A stretch of DNA of 64,000 nt from Leptospiraceae bacterium (GCA_020441005.1 JAGRNA010000048.1:16163-80162), one strand, 5' to 3'; counted from the first letter of the stretch, positions 16,795-26,942 are shown. Numbers and translations: made by a program. The notes: generated by a model from the letters alone, not told the origin.

Positions 16795-19323
16795 TCATTC
16801 CGGCTGCAATTCCAGTACGCTTGTATACTGGGCCCGCATCCGCTCTGGCTGAAAGGACAGTGGATGCGGAGTAACCTGCAGAAAGCTGGCCTGCATGTCC
16901 CGATAGTGCGGCGATGCCGGGTTACCTGACTGACCCGTGTGAGTAACCAGCCAGGCCGGGTCCGGCTGACTAAAATCCACAATCAAACGCATAGCCGGAA
17001 TCCAGGTCGTCTGAAAGCTTTGGCCCCAATTAAAACCGGATACATTTAATGTACTCCGGTCACCGCCGGCGGCTTGCGGACCCATGTCAAGCCAGTAGCC
17101 CAGAGCGGCCAGACCGTAACTCAATTGATGTTTCCAGTAGTACTGGTGCAGATCGCCCCAGCGCCAATCAGCGGGATTTGTACCCAGTTCGCTTTGACAA
17201 TACTGCCAGGCTAGCGCCAGCGATCGGGCGATCATATCCGGGCGAGTTTCCAGGTAATCGGGAGTGGTCACGTCATCATAAAAAGGACTGGGCCGATTCA
17301 CCAGCAAGTGATCCATGCCGGCAGTATAACCATACTGGGTTTGAAAGTAAAGATCAGGATTCGATGCGAAAACTTCCTCATCCAGAAATACAGCCCGGCT
17401 AAATTGATAATAAAACGCACCGACCAGGGCGGCCGGCGACGAATCAGCGACCATCCGCGCATCGAAATTCTTGAGATATTCCAAACTGGACTGAAATGCA
17501 GTACGCTGGTCCGCAGACAAGCGACTGGCTGCCTTTTGCAACTCTGCTTGCATTCCAGAACTGTAAATTTCCTTAAATAAATCACGCGCATAAAGAGAAG
17601 TTTGATCTCTTTGCATTGTCTGCATGTAATCGAAATCTGAAAGCGGGCGTGCCTCCAGCATTTCTTTGGCTCGCCGGTAGCGCCAGGGCCCCACAAAGGA
17701 AGCTGTAATCGGTGGCGAGGTTTCGGTCGGCACACTGCGATGATTGGCAGTGGCCAGCCAGCCGCGCCGGGGATCAATCTCATATGGTTTTTTATCAAAG
17801 GCCAGGTAGCCCTGCCAGTCATACGCGCCAGTCCAGCCAGGCGACGGGAACAAACCTTTGCCCTTGGGGCGAATGGGAATACGACCGGTGGTCTGCCAGG
17901 CAATCTGATCAGCTGTTCCGTAGACAATATTCAAGTACATGGAATCAATCCGGCTCAGAGCAGCGCGAGCCTGGGCGATAGTTCTGGCCCGGCCCAGAGC
18001 TAAAAGTCCGCTAACACCGCGTTCGCCATCCTGCATGCTCCAGCGCAACGCGAGGCCCCATTTTGTTTGCAGACGCTGCGGGCGTAAACCGCGAATCGCA
18101 CTCTCACGCTCCAGGGCGCCATTCAAGAGCGGACCATGAATTGTACTATAGACCGGAACCTCGAGCGGTTCAGCAGCACCTTTGACCTTGAAGCTCTCGA
18201 TCCGTTTACCAGCCAGGCGCCATTCTCCTTTATACAGGTATTCCAGTTGTTCCCCATTGGAACGCAGCTTTTCCAGATAGAGGTCCTGGCTATCGGCCAT
18301 CATCATCGTAGCTCCCCAGGCGACGCTGCCGTTAAAGCCCAGGCCGATCAAGGGAACCCCTGGAATCATCACCCCGGCGGCATCATAGCCTGGCGCCTTG
18401 AGATGCATGATCATCCAAAAGGAAGGAATGCTGATTAAAAGATGCGTGTCATTGGCCACAATGCTTTTACCGCCGCTTGTGCGTCTGCCGGCCACCGCCC
18501 AGTTATTAGAGGCTGGCACCGGGTTGGGCTCCGCATGGCGCGCCGGATTCACGGCTAGCGCCAGCCGGTCGCCCGCCTGTAGCACACTGGCTGCCTGGGT
18601 TGCGATCTGATCCATCTCAGACGCCTGGATGCCATTTAACTTCGTCGTCAGAGCCACCGGCAAGGGTTCATCTGGCTGGGTGGGAGTCAATATGGCCGCC
18701 TTGCGCCAACCCAGTCGGGCAGCCAGCTTCAGATAGCTGAGCTCCGGTCGCAGGTTGTTCGATAAATCGTAATTGGCCATCGCAAAGGCAGTCAGCGAAT
18801 CGACAGGCTGCCAGTCTTCCGATTGCACCCCGGCCAGCACAAATTCGATCGGAGTCCGATTGTGCTTGATATACAGATTGATCCCGCGCGCATACTGTCC
18901 CAGCAAATGCCGCTCCGCAGGCGACATCAGAGCCAGCGATTTACGCGCGCCCTGTAAAAGACCGACGCTGCGCATATAGATATCTGATTCTAACAACTTT
19001 GGCCCCAGCATTTCACTGAGACGGCCGCTACCGGCCATCTTTAGAATTGTTATCTGCCACAAACGATCCTGGGCGGTTGCGTATCCAGCCGCCAGGAACA
19101 GGTCACTTTGATTTTGGGCTTCGATGAACGGGATGCCAAAGGAATCGCGCGCAATGCGCACCCTGGACTGCAAATGAGTTAGCTTGACTGTACCCTCTGT
19201 TTGACCCAATCCAAGCCGGGCTCGGTACCAAACCTCCAGACTAATCACCAATCCAATAGTTATAATAAAGGTAGTTATTATCAGCGCCCATTGACGCGGG
19301 GTGGCTCGCAAGAAACGTCTCAT
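16795..19323 (-). CDS. Penicillin acylase family (Ntn) hydrolase
   Basis: An 842-residue protein. Residues 12-30 form a membrane anchor or signal. The alpha-chain region has VRIARDSFGIPFIEAQ and YATAQDRLWQ. The autocleavage site and N-terminal nucleophile of the beta chain is Ser272 in PASNNWAVAGRR, followed by ANDTHL and GFNGSVAWGATM, all conserved in the family. Members cleave amide bonds in penicillins, acyl-homoserine lactones or lipopeptides after maturation in the periplasm; the substrate cannot be told from sequence. It is a single gene, and a second member lies at 27631-29940. Confidence 0.88.
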   Translation of the reverse strand: MRRFLRATPRQWALIITTFIITIGLVISLEVWYRARLGLGQTEGTVKLTHLQSRVRIARDSFGIPFIEAQNQSDLFLAAGYATAQDRLWQITILKMAGSGRLSEMLGPKLLESDIYMRSVGLLQGARKSLALMSPAERHLLGQYARGINLYIKHNRTPIEFVLAGVQSEDWQPVDSLTAFAMANYDLSNNLRPELSYLKLAARLGWRKAAILTPTQPDEPLPVALTTKLNGIQASEMDQIATQAASVLQAGDRLALAVNPARHAEPNPVPASNNWAVAGRRTSGGKSIVANDTHLLISIPSFWMIMHLKAPGYDAAGVMIPGVPLIGLGFNGSVAWGATMMMADSQDLYLEKLRSNGEQLEYLYKGEWRLAGKRIESFKVKGAAEPLEVPVYSTIHGPLLNGALERESAIRGLRPQRLQTKWGLALRWSMQDGERGVSGLLALGRARTIAQARAALSRIDSMYLNIVYGTADQIAWQTTGRIPIRPKGKGLFPSPGWTGAYDWQGYLAFDKKPYEIDPRRGWLATANHRSVPTETSPPITASFVGPWRYRRAKEMLEARPLSDFDYMQTMQRDQTSLYARDLFKEIYSSGMQAELQKAASRLSADQRTAFQSSLEYLKNFDARMVADSSPAALVGAFYYQFSRAVFLDEEVFASNPDLYFQTQYGYTAGMDHLLVNRPSPFYDDVTTPDYLETRPDMIARSLALAWQYCQSELGTNPADWRWGDLHQYYWKHQLSYGLAALGYWLDMGPQAAGGDRSTLNVSGFNWGQSFQTTWIPAMRLIVDFSQPDPAWLVTHTGQSGNPASPHYRDMQASFLQVTPHPLSFQPERMRAQYTSVLELQPE

Positions 19324-19879
19324 GGGAATATGCTACTCAAAGTGAAGCCGCCTTGGCAACGATAAAAGGGTTCCGCAGCCTGGCTGCGAGTCGCGATCGT
19401 ATGCGTTGACGCTCATCACAGCGGATAAGAACCATCGCAGCCCGCTTTCCATCAGACTCGGCGGTGCGCTTCGCAGACAAAAGTCTACCAATTGTATCCT
19501 ATCATAGGGGTGTGACAAGAATTCCAATTTTTCGAAAATTTCACGCACAAAAAAAAATCTGGACATATGCCCCGTCATATGTTATGTGGATCCCACAGCC
19601 AACAAGGGCCCGCCTCCCGGCGGTTGCATTTCCGGCGCGGCTTTCTGAAACCCGGCCTCCGGAACCATCCCGCCCTCACATAAGGGGGACTAGATCTGTC
19701 CGTATCAAAAGGGTGTGCATGTAAACTTTGCTGCCGGCAGCGTTCACATGCACCGGATTGGATCATCCGGCGTTAATGCCGAATTCAGTCGCTGTCCGGC
19801 AAACATCCACGGCAGCCATGTTTCACTTTACAAACCTGGGCAAAGCAGTTATTTTGACACAGCGGGAGGCACGGAAGCC
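19324..19879. other. Intergenic region, no feature seen
   Basis: About 550 bases with only short frames of unlikely composition. An in-frame extension of the following small gene is open back to 19715 but does not look coding. Confidence 0.45.
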
Positions 19880-20098
19880 ATGGAAGTACGATTGGGGGCC
19901 GAGGTAGGCCTGAAAAAAGTCCCTGTAATGGGCAAAACCGAGATTATTACCAAGAGTGAAAACACAGCCAATTTGCCCGGCAGTGATGTTAACAACCGTC
20001 TGGAGACCCAGGTCGAGCGACAATCGGGCGCCCTGAAACCGCAGCAGGTCAAAGACGCGTTTCAGGTCGTTGGCAATACGATCAACATCCAGGCCTGA
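19880..20098 (+). CDS. Small hypothetical protein
   Basis: A 72-residue frame from ATG 19880 with a purine-rich GGAAG upstream. It is hydrophilic (VGLKKVPVMGKTEIITKSEN, LKPQQVKDAFQVVGNTINIQA), lacks a signal or membrane segment, and matches no family I know. The C-terminal part looks helical. Coding status is moderately supported by composition only. Confidence 0.4.
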   Translation: MEVRLGAEVGLKKVPVMGKTEIITKSENTANLPGSDVNNRLETQVERQSGALKPQQVKDAFQVVGNTINIQA

Positions 20099-20151
20099 CA
20101 AGCGGGCCCGGCAGCGTTTTCCAGCGGCAGGCTGCGCCGGCATTAAGACGG

Positions 20152-20517
20152 TTATTCGCGGTAAAACAGTTCCAGAAAGTGGCCATCCGGATCCTGGATC
20201 AACAGTGACTCACCGCCTTCTATGGCGATGGGACCTTCCAGGATTTCGATCTCGCTTTCTTCCAGGTCGTTGATCGCGTTCGTGAAGTCATCCACATCCA
20301 GAATAAATGCCAACGCACTCTCGCGGGGATGGGCATTGCGGCCTTCGTAGTCGTCGACCAGGTTAAAGCGCAGGGCGATAGGATCCAGATATAATATCAC
20401 ATGCGCGTCGCTTTGTTCCACCAGCTCAAAATCGAGGATACCCTCATAAAAGGCGACTGTACGCGCCAGGTCGGCACTGCCCATGGAAATATGGTGGATA
20501 CTCTCGAGTAAAATCAT
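20152..20517 (-). CDS. Glyoxalase/VOC family protein
   Basis: A 121-residue protein with the paired beta-alpha-beta-beta-beta modules of the VOC fold: SIHHISMGSADLARTVAFYE at the start and ESLLIQDPDGHFLELFYRE at the end. His8/His9 and the terminal Glu in LELF are the usual metal-ligand positions. GGGAG precedes the ATG. The substrate is unknown; it stands alone on the minus strand. Confidence 0.85.
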   Translation of the reverse strand: MILLESIHHISMGSADLARTVAFYEGILDFELVEQSDAHVILYLDPIALRFNLVDDYEGRNAHPRESALAFILDVDDFTNAINDLEESEIEILEGPIAIEGGESLLIQDPDGHFLELFYRE

Positions 20518-20648
20518 GACTCTCCCGCCTGTCGATGCGTGGAGTCATGTTTGCTAGCAAACCTGTGCTGGCAAATAGTTCTATTACAGGCGATATTTTT
20601 TTTCCCATTCACCATGACCTGGAGTCTGAACGCTCGCTCCCGGTCTGA

Positions 20649-22046
20649 TTATGTCATGCTCCACAAGCCGGCTTCGATGGCTGTGGTGAAAATATTACCT
20701 GTGTCTAACTGGACCTGGCGCAATTCGGCGTTCCCCAAAATTTGTTGCACGATCGAATGCGGCAGACCCTGCATCTGGCCAAAGCGGATCCGGTATTCGT
20801 TGATGGGCATCTTGCGGCAGAAAATAAAGGCCTGGTATTGCTTGATCTTATGTTCGAGCAGGAAATTGAGAGTTTCCAGGTCTTCCACCGCTTCGGCTGT
20901 GATGTTGGCTTCCCGATTGTCTGCCAGGCGTTTGCAATAGGCTATAAAAGCCATGTTATCGAGAAACTTGGTTTTATCTTCATCCGGTTTGAATTTAAAG
21001 CTGATCGGATCGAGTTTGAATTCCTTGATCATCTGCCCCAGGGTCAGAATGACCTGATGACTTTGACTTTTCACGCCGAAATCATCAGCCGCAAAGGTAA
21101 TGCCGTATTGGAAAAAGTCTTCACAGACATCTTTCAGCCCTTTTTCGTTGCTTTCTTCGTACGATTTCTCGACCAGCTCCAGGGTAATCCGCTGCGGATC
21201 CAGACCATTGGCGTGCAGCAGCCGGTTAAAGCGGACCACCCGCTCGTGAATGCGAAATGTATCCAATAGTGTTTGCGGCGAAATGTTAAACTTGAGCACA
21301 CCGGGCGCATTCTGACAGGCTATAATCAGCTTTTCCAGAATCAGAAGCTCGATACGGTCCATATCCTGATCCGCCGGAATATCATTGATCAGATCCTGAT
21401 AGCCCTCATAGGTGGATCCGCCTACAAAAACCTCGCCCCCCTTCACGCTAAAGATCTGCGCCTTCTCATCAAAATAAACCGTCGGCTGGATCACTGCTTC
21501 ATCTGCATTGGTTGAAAAATAGGAATTGGCCTTGTTAAATATTGTCCAGCTCCAGCGCACCAGATTATCTTTCAGATTCTGGCGTGCAGATTGATCAAGA
21601 ACCTCGAAAATCTCATCAATACTGGAAATATAATTACACTGCGTGCGGGCGATGCCAAAGTTGAACGAGCAAGCCTCTTCGCGCAGTGAACGCTCGTGAA
21701 AACGACCGATGGCGTTGTCCATATTCGGAAAGGTGCTGCCGTCGATTGTGCGAATGGGACTAAAGCCGGTCAAGAGACAGCGCTCCTTGTCGATAAAATG
21801 AAAGGCGTACTCCATTTCACACAGTGTATCCGAGCGGGCGATAAATTCCCGAAAGCGCTCAACAAAGGCCAGCAGTTCGATGCCTTGCAGCTCCTCTACC
21901 CGCACCAGATACAGCGGTTTGCCGCGATTGGTATCAATAAAAGTATTCTTGAAAGAGATCAGGTCTTGCAAGCCCAGAAAATGGTCGGCATCTTCCCTGG
22001 GCTGGAGTTCCGGGCTATTATCCACATTTTGCTCTTCTATATCCAT
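20649..22046 (-). CDS. Degenerate EAL-domain protein
   Basis: A 465-residue cytoplasmic protein. The C-terminal part (about 210-440) aligns with EAL domains: FNISP, ITLELVEKS, ADDFGVKSQ, KLDPISF and AEAVED correspond to the N, E, DDFGTG, K-x-D and EGVE positions. The EAL signature itself is missing: the expected place reads GEVFVGGST. Phosphodiesterase activity is therefore doubtful, and a cyclic-di-GMP-binding or scaffolding role is possible. The N-terminal 200 residues resemble no family I can name, with no membrane segments. The start is the ATG at 22046 with AGG nine bases before; a GTG lies four codons upstream. Confidence 0.75.
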   Translation of the reverse strand: MDIEEQNVDNSPELQPREDADHFLGLQDLISFKNTFIDTNRGKPLYLVRVEELQGIELLAFVERFREFIARSDTLCEMEYAFHFIDKERCLLTGFSPIRTIDGSTFPNMDNAIGRFHERSLREEACSFNFGIARTQCNYISSIDEIFEVLDQSARQNLKDNLVRWSWTIFNKANSYFSTNADEAVIQPTVYFDEKAQIFSVKGGEVFVGGSTYEGYQDLINDIPADQDMDRIELLILEKLIIACQNAPGVLKFNISPQTLLDTFRIHERVVRFNRLLHANGLDPQRITLELVEKSYEESNEKGLKDVCEDFFQYGITFAADDFGVKSQSHQVILTLGQMIKEFKLDPISFKFKPDEDKTKFLDNMAFIAYCKRLADNREANITAEAVEDLETLNFLLEHKIKQYQAFIFCRKMPINEYRIRFGQMQGLPHSIVQQILGNAELRQVQLDTGNIFTTAIEAGLWSMT

Positions 22047-22108
22047 AGCAGCCTGCACACTACAGATCCAGCTGGCAGAGGTCTGTCAAGAGTTTGCCCG
22101 AGTCGGGA

Positions 22109-23932
22109 CTATTTTATCTGGAGCACATACAAGCTGTGGCCATGGAACATGCAGCGGCGCGTAGCGTCTGCCTGGAAGGCAGCCAGGTCGCCTGTGCCCC
22201 ACTCGTAGTGTTCGGGCCGCAGGCTGCTGGACAGCAGCAACACATGCTCACAGTGTAGCCAGTAAGGATGCCGCTCATGGCGCCTGACAGCGCCCGCATC
22301 GCGCGGCGAGCCCGGGGGATAGAAATTAGGGGCTGGAACACGCAATGGCAGCGCGGTCCAGGCAAGCGGCATATGGGGACTCAAAACAGCCTGACTGAAT
22401 ACGCAGGCCCGCGGAATCTCGCGATACAGGTCACCGATGCAGTCGCCCAGCTCCCTGGCGCTATTATCCGATTGCAGGACTGGCAAGGGCACGATTCGAT
22501 CCTGATGATTGACCCACAATGCCAGGGCCACCAGAGCGATGGGCACTACACGACCAGCCGCTAACGGCCAGCCTGGCAGACGTTCCTCCAGGCGCCTTAG
22601 GGCCATCAGGGTAGCAAAGGCCGCCACAGGCAGCAGGGCATAGCCATAATGGCCCAGGAAATTATGATGATAAAGGTGCTCTGACCAGGCATGTAGTAGC
22701 AATAGCGGCGCTAATGCGATCAAAAACAAGCGCAGCCGCAGTAGTGGCAAAAGACCCAGTGCCAACAGGAAATACCAGCCCGGCTTCCAAAAACTGCCCG
22801 GATCCACAACCGGCGCCTGCAGCCAATAGTGTTGCCAGGTACTACGCACTCCGCCGCCCGCCCATTGCATCCCCAGCCCCTGGCTAAACGCAAAATAAAG
22901 GGCGGTTACAATCATCAAATTACGGCCGATTGAGCGCAGGGAAACACCCAGGCCATGCAGGTACAGGGCCAGGCCAAGGCAGAATAAATAGGGCGCGATG
23001 TCTTCCTTGACCCCGATCCACAAGACCAGGGCCAGCCAGAGCTGCATCTGCGTGAACCGACCAACTGGACGGGCAGCCTCCCGATCGCATTTGATCTGCC
23101 ACAAGGCGCTGAAAAAAAAGCCCGCAGCCGGTAAAACCAGAACCTCAAAGTGAGCCGACACGATCAGGTGCATCAGAGCGGGTTGTAGTACAAACAAACC
23201 CATGAACGCCAGCAATAGCTGCTGTTTGCGCAATACGCGGGCAGCGAGGCGCCACCAACCAAGCAAGCCGATCAGCGCAGTCAGCCCCAGTAAAATCGCG
23301 TACACAAAATGAGTCGGATAGTCCAGGCCCAGCGGTTGTAGCAGTGCCATTGCCGCTGGCCACCGATGAGCCAACCAGTAGGCTGGCAGATAGATCAAAA
23401 GGGAAGGCGCAAAATGGTGCGCCAGGTAACTGCCGCTCGGACCGCCCGGTAGATAGCCACTGCGCAGTAAACCCAGGCCCCGGGCGCTATGATTCAGGGC
23501 ACTGGAGATATTGGTAAAATCCTGATTCTCCAGAAAGAAACTCAGCCAGGCCTGGATGTAAAACCGGCCGGTATAAACCGCAAAGCCGAGTATAACGACG
23601 AGCAGCAACAAGGCGGACCATGCCGGGCGCTCGTCCCATGCGGGTGCTGCGTATTCGTTATCATCTCGGCCTCGTCCGAAACTGGCGCGCAGCACCTCCC
23701 CAAGGAGCAGCATACCCAACCAGGCGAGTGCTGATTTCTCTAACCAGAAAATCGATTCTTGCGCGTCTGGTATACCGCTGCGATCCAAAAGCCAGGGCGG
23801 CCCAGCTGGAATGGATGCTCTCAGATAAAGAACCAGGGGGATGGCCAAAAAACTGATCGACTGCAATAGTGTCAGCAAACGTCCCCATCCGGGCACCAGC
23901 CAGCCCGACCGCCATCCAGGGACGAATCTCAT
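22109..23932 (-). CDS. DUF2079 family polytopic membrane protein
   Basis: A 607-residue protein with about 12 hydrophobic segments. It contains YLAHHFAPSLLIYLPAYWLA, matching the H-F-[SA]-P signature of DUF2079, a family related in layout to membrane glycosyltransferases. A later segment (LYHHNFLGHYGYALLPVAAF) fits too. The start ATG overlaps the stop of the upstream lipoprotein gene (ATGA), so the pair is coupled. The final 150 residues form a soluble domain. Function is unknown; sugar or lipid transfer at the membrane is a guess from the fold class. Confidence 0.75.
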   Translation of the reverse strand: MRFVPGWRSGWLVPGWGRLLTLLQSISFLAIPLVLYLRASIPAGPPWLLDRSGIPDAQESIFWLEKSALAWLGMLLLGEVLRASFGRGRDDNEYAAPAWDERPAWSALLLLVVILGFAVYTGRFYIQAWLSFFLENQDFTNISSALNHSARGLGLLRSGYLPGGPSGSYLAHHFAPSLLIYLPAYWLAHRWPAAMALLQPLGLDYPTHFVYAILLGLTALIGLLGWWRLAARVLRKQQLLLAFMGLFVLQPALMHLIVSAHFEVLVLPAAGFFFSALWQIKCDREAARPVGRFTQMQLWLALVLWIGVKEDIAPYLFCLGLALYLHGLGVSLRSIGRNLMIVTALYFAFSQGLGMQWAGGGVRSTWQHYWLQAPVVDPGSFWKPGWYFLLALGLLPLLRLRLFLIALAPLLLLHAWSEHLYHHNFLGHYGYALLPVAAFATLMALRRLEERLPGWPLAAGRVVPIALVALALWVNHQDRIVPLPVLQSDNSARELGDCIGDLYREIPRACVFSQAVLSPHMPLAWTALPLRVPAPNFYPPGSPRDAGAVRRHERHPYWLHCEHVLLLSSSLRPEHYEWGTGDLAAFQADATRRCMFHGHSLYVLQIK

Positions 23933-24483
23933 GGTATCAAAAGGGCGTTGCTGATTTCGCTGGTGCCAACCGCAGTCAGACTGAAAATCAGGGAGCGCAC
24001 GCCCACGTAGTTGCCACTCGTCAAGCTGGCATTGAAGGCGCAGACTCGATTGGTGGTGCCGGCCGTCACGGCGGTTTGTCCCGGCTTCGCCTCCATGATG
24101 TACTCCACCGATGCATTGGGCTGCGTATTGATCGGACCACACGTTGTGCCATTGTCCACTGCCAGGGCTCGCAACGCTGATTCACTGCTGGCCTGGTACA
24201 GCCTGTAGCCCAGAAAGCCGATCTCCACATTCTGGGCGGCCACGGTTAGAATATGACCGGTACCTTCGGTCTGGACGCCAAGCAGAATCGGCGTACTGAC
24301 GATTTGAGGATCGCTGGAATAATTGGTACAGGCCTGGCCGAGCAGCACCCAGACAAACAGACTAAACACCAGCGAGAACCGTTGCACGGATCTGGCGCAC
24401 CACAGGCGGCGCTTTCCCCTCCGGACCGCTGGCAAATCCGTTACTCCGGTCAGCCGTCTGGATTGTTGTGCAATACAAATCAC
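23929..24483 (-). CDS. Lipoprotein of unknown function
   Basis: A 184-residue protein with a hydrophobic run ending VLLGQACTNYSSD, a clear lipobox. The first 32 residues before the run are unusually long for a signal; a GTG at 24387 would give a standard signal peptide but has no clear ribosome-binding site. The mature part is beta-rich with two cysteines (TTCGPIN, NRVCAFN), perhaps a disulfide-linked Ig-like fold. It is in an operon between the HAD phosphatase and DUF2079 genes. Confidence 0.65.
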   Translation of the reverse strand: MICIAQQSRRLTGVTDLPAVRRGKRRLWCARSVQRFSLVFSLFVWVLLGQACTNYSSDPQIVSTPILLGVQTEGTGHILTVAAQNVEIGFLGYRLYQASSESALRALAVDNGTTCGPINTQPNASVEYIMEAKPGQTAVTAGTTNRVCAFNASLTSGNYVGVRSLIFSLTAVGTSEISNALLIP

Positions 24484-24513
24484 CGCTCTATTCCCGTTCC
24501 GTCATCCCCGACT

Positions 24514-25278
24514 TTACATCGGATACAAACCGAGCATCTGACGCAAGGCTGTCAGGAATTTCCCCGCTTTCCCTGAAAAAGGTAAGGGTGGCCGGTGTAC
24601 TGTCCAGTCTGATTTCTCGGCCATAGCCAGCAGCCTGGCCGAGGGCTGGATCACATGCCGGAATTCCGCTGCTCGCAACAGCGGCAGGTCGGCGCTACTG
24701 TCAGAATAGGCATGACTGCCAGCGAGGCCTGGCTGATCCTGACCGCTTTGTGCCGCGCTGATAATCTCCGCCGGCAGCAGATGGCGCATATGATCCAGCT
24801 TCACATTCTGCTTGTTGTTGGGTCCCAGCGGTCGCACCCAAAAAGGCATCGGATCCTTGAGCTCAAATTGGCTGCCGATGGCCTCATCGAAGCCCAGACG
24901 GGTAGCCAGTCGTTCGATATAAAACTGGGGGCTGGCCGTATTCAACACCAGATAATCGCCTTTGGCCCTGTGTTGTGTGATCATGGCCAGCACACTCGGA
25001 AAGGCCAGTCGCTCCAATCGGGCACAGAAATCGTCCATCCATTCCGCGAGCTGCTCGGCAGACAACCCGGCTAAAATGCACAGAAAGGCCCTTTTCAAAC
25101 CGTGGGGACCAATCAGACCGACGAGGAACAAGCCAAAGGCCGGCACCAGGATCAAAAGATAGTAGATCCGCCAGAACTGACGCCGAATCACAAAATTGCC
25201 CAGCAGAAACAGGGTATCGTGGGGGATCACAGTATAATCCAGATCAAAAAAGGCGTAGTTACGCTTGGACCGGGCCAT
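24514..25278 (-). CDS. HAD-IB family hydrolase (SerB-like)
   Basis: A 254-residue protein with HAD motif I FFDLDYTV (Asp12 nucleophile, Asp14), motif II in LVLNTASPQ, and motif III/IV in HAYSDSSADLPLL. A hydrophobic insertion (FWRIYYLLILVPAFGLFLVGL) after motif I is usual in the HAD-IB phosphoserine-phosphatase-like group, whose substrates are diverse. It may be membrane-associated. It is the first gene of the operon with the lipoprotein and DUF2079 genes, 30 bp apart. Confidence 0.85.
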   Translation of the reverse strand: MARSKRNYAFFDLDYTVIPHDTLFLLGNFVIRRQFWRIYYLLILVPAFGLFLVGLIGPHGLKRAFLCILAGLSAEQLAEWMDDFCARLERLAFPSVLAMITQHRAKGDYLVLNTASPQFYIERLATRLGFDEAIGSQFELKDPMPFWVRPLGPNNKQNVKLDHMRHLLPAEIISAAQSGQDQPGLAGSHAYSDSSADLPLLRAAEFRHVIQPSARLLAMAEKSDWTVHRPPLPFSGKAGKFLTALRQMLGLYPM

Positions 25279-25364
25279 AGAATAGAGACACTTTGCCAGT
25301 CCGGCCTGCCAGCCACAGCTTTTTTTTAGAATCCAGGTGCGGATCTAGAGTGCTAAAGCAGCGC

Positions 25365-26318
25365 TTAGTCGTCCCAGAGGGCCTCAATGGTGTCTCGCAA
25401 GGTGTATTGCGGCGCCCAACCCAGTTTTTGCAGTCGAGTAGAGTCACCAAAACGCTGGCTGCTACCTTCGGGCCGCAGCAGTTCCGGATCGACCTGCAGC
25501 TCCAACTGGCTGCATGCCACGGCCTGCACTGTATCGATCAATTCTTTGATACTGGTTTGATGTCCGCTGCAGATATTATAAATTTCACCCGACTCACCCT
25601 GCTCGGCAATGATCCGATAGGCCCGCGCCACATCGCGCACATCCGAGAAATCGCGGGTCGCGTTCAAATCGCCCACAACAATAGAAGAATGCCGGTCAAT
25701 GATCGCTTCCCGCACCCGTTTGATAAAGGCGGGGATCACAAACACATCCCGTTGACCGGGTCCGGAATGGTTAAAGGGCCGCGCGATCATGGTCTGCAGG
25801 GAGTCGCTGCAATAAAAGGGCAGAAATTGCTCGGACACCAGTTTGGTCCGGGCATAGGGGCTTTCGGGTAATAAGGGGCTTTCCTCCGTCAGCGGCATAG
25901 CCTGCCGATCGGGATTGCCATATACATCGCTGGAACTAGCGAAGACAAAGTTACCCTGCCAACCGGTGTTGCGAGCCGCTTCCAGCAGGCGAACCGTGAC
26001 GAGGGCGTTGTTTTCGAGGGTTTGCAGGGGACTATGCCACGTATCGGGGACGAAGGCGGTTCCCGCCAGATGAAATATTGTCCCGCCCTGCACGCCTGCC
26101 AGTAAATCCTCGACAGCCATGATATCATCCAGCCGGGAGGCGTGCACCGGGATCTGGGCCAGCTCAGCCGGATCGTCCAGAGTGCGCGCGGCAGCCTTGT
26201 TTTGGACCGGCGCAGAGCTGATATCGATACCCTGCACCTGATAGTTATGATTTAATAATTCAGCCGCCAGCCACGAGCCGGCAAAGCCGCGCACACCCGT
26301 GATCAAAGCCTGCTTCAT
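25365..26318 (-). CDS. NAD-dependent nucleotide-sugar epimerase/dehydratase
   Basis: A 317-residue extended SDR. It begins QALITGVRGFAGSWLAAELL, the G-x-x-G-F-x-G nucleotide site. It has FHLAG, SSSDVYG and SPYARTKLVSEQ, which supply the catalytic Ser, Tyr and Lys, and PFNHSGPGQRDVFVIPAF, typical of GDP-mannose 4,6-dehydratase or RMD-like enzymes. It probably acts on a nucleotide-activated sugar for surface polysaccharide. It lies 25 bp downstream of the next gene on the same strand and could share its transcript. The exact substrate is unclear. Confidence 0.85.
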   Translation of the reverse strand: MKQALITGVRGFAGSWLAAELLNHNYQVQGIDISSAPVQNKAAARTLDDPAELAQIPVHASRLDDIMAVEDLLAGVQGGTIFHLAGTAFVPDTWHSPLQTLENNALVTVRLLEAARNTGWQGNFVFASSSDVYGNPDRQAMPLTEESPLLPESPYARTKLVSEQFLPFYCSDSLQTMIARPFNHSGPGQRDVFVIPAFIKRVREAIIDRHSSIVVGDLNATRDFSDVRDVARAYRIIAEQGESGEIYNICSGHQTSIKELIDTVQAVACSQLELQVDPELLRPEGSSQRFGDSTRLQKLGWAPQYTLRDTIEALWDD

Positions 26319-26342
26319 ATAGATTGCTTCCCCATCATCCGG

Positions 26343-26942
26343 TTATTCTTCGTCTGCCAGACCCTGACTGACGCAGCGTTTTTCCCCGCCGGAATGAGCC
26401 TGGATCAACTGCCGGAATTGCTGCTCGGACTTTGACTGTAACAGGGCAGATTTTTCGGCTACGGTCCAGGCTTTCAGGCCCAGGCACAAAGCCCGATCGG
26501 TCGGGGCGCCCAGATACAAATCATAGCGACCCAATTCCCGGCCCTCGATAGTATTGAGATCCGACAAAGCAATATATTTAATGTGTGGATAATAATTACG
26601 ACAGTCTATGATGACCTGGATGGCCTTCTGCCAGGGAAAACGGCTGCCAATCCAGAGCGCCGCCTGGGCATTCGGCGACCAGGGCAGTTCTGTGCGGGGT
26701 GCGATACTGACCGGTAATTCCAGATCCTGAACCAAAATCTGGCAGCGACCGGCAGTATCATGGAATGCCAGTATGACGGTCGGCTCTTCGCTTTCGCGCT
26801 CCCACAAAGAGGCACAGCCAATTACAACTACCACCAGGGCAGCCAGACTGACCAAACGCCATTGTTTGACTGGCGGTGGATCAACGGGGGCCGCTGCTAT
26901 CTGCCGGGACCGGGCTGCTCTTTTTTTACTTCGCTGAAACAT
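26343..26942 (-). CDS. Hypothetical membrane-anchored protein
   Basis: A 199-residue protein. The start is the ATG giving MFQRSKKRAARSRQ; a TTG 14 codons upstream is possible. A basic, proline-containing head is followed by one membrane segment (RLVSLAALVVVVIGCASLW), where the GCAS could be a lipobox. The soluble part is not recognised. Three cysteines (GRCQIL, IDCRNYY, ALCLG) lie in it. It sits upstream of the epimerase gene. Confidence 0.55.
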   Translation of the reverse strand: MFQRSKKRAARSRQIAAAPVDPPPVKQWRLVSLAALVVVVIGCASLWERESEEPTVILAFHDTAGRCQILVQDLELPVSIAPRTELPWSPNAQAALWIGSRFPWQKAIQVIIDCRNYYPHIKYIALSDLNTIEGRELGRYDLYLGAPTDRALCLGLKAWTVAEKSALLQSKSEQQFRQLIQAHSGGEKRCVSQGLADEE

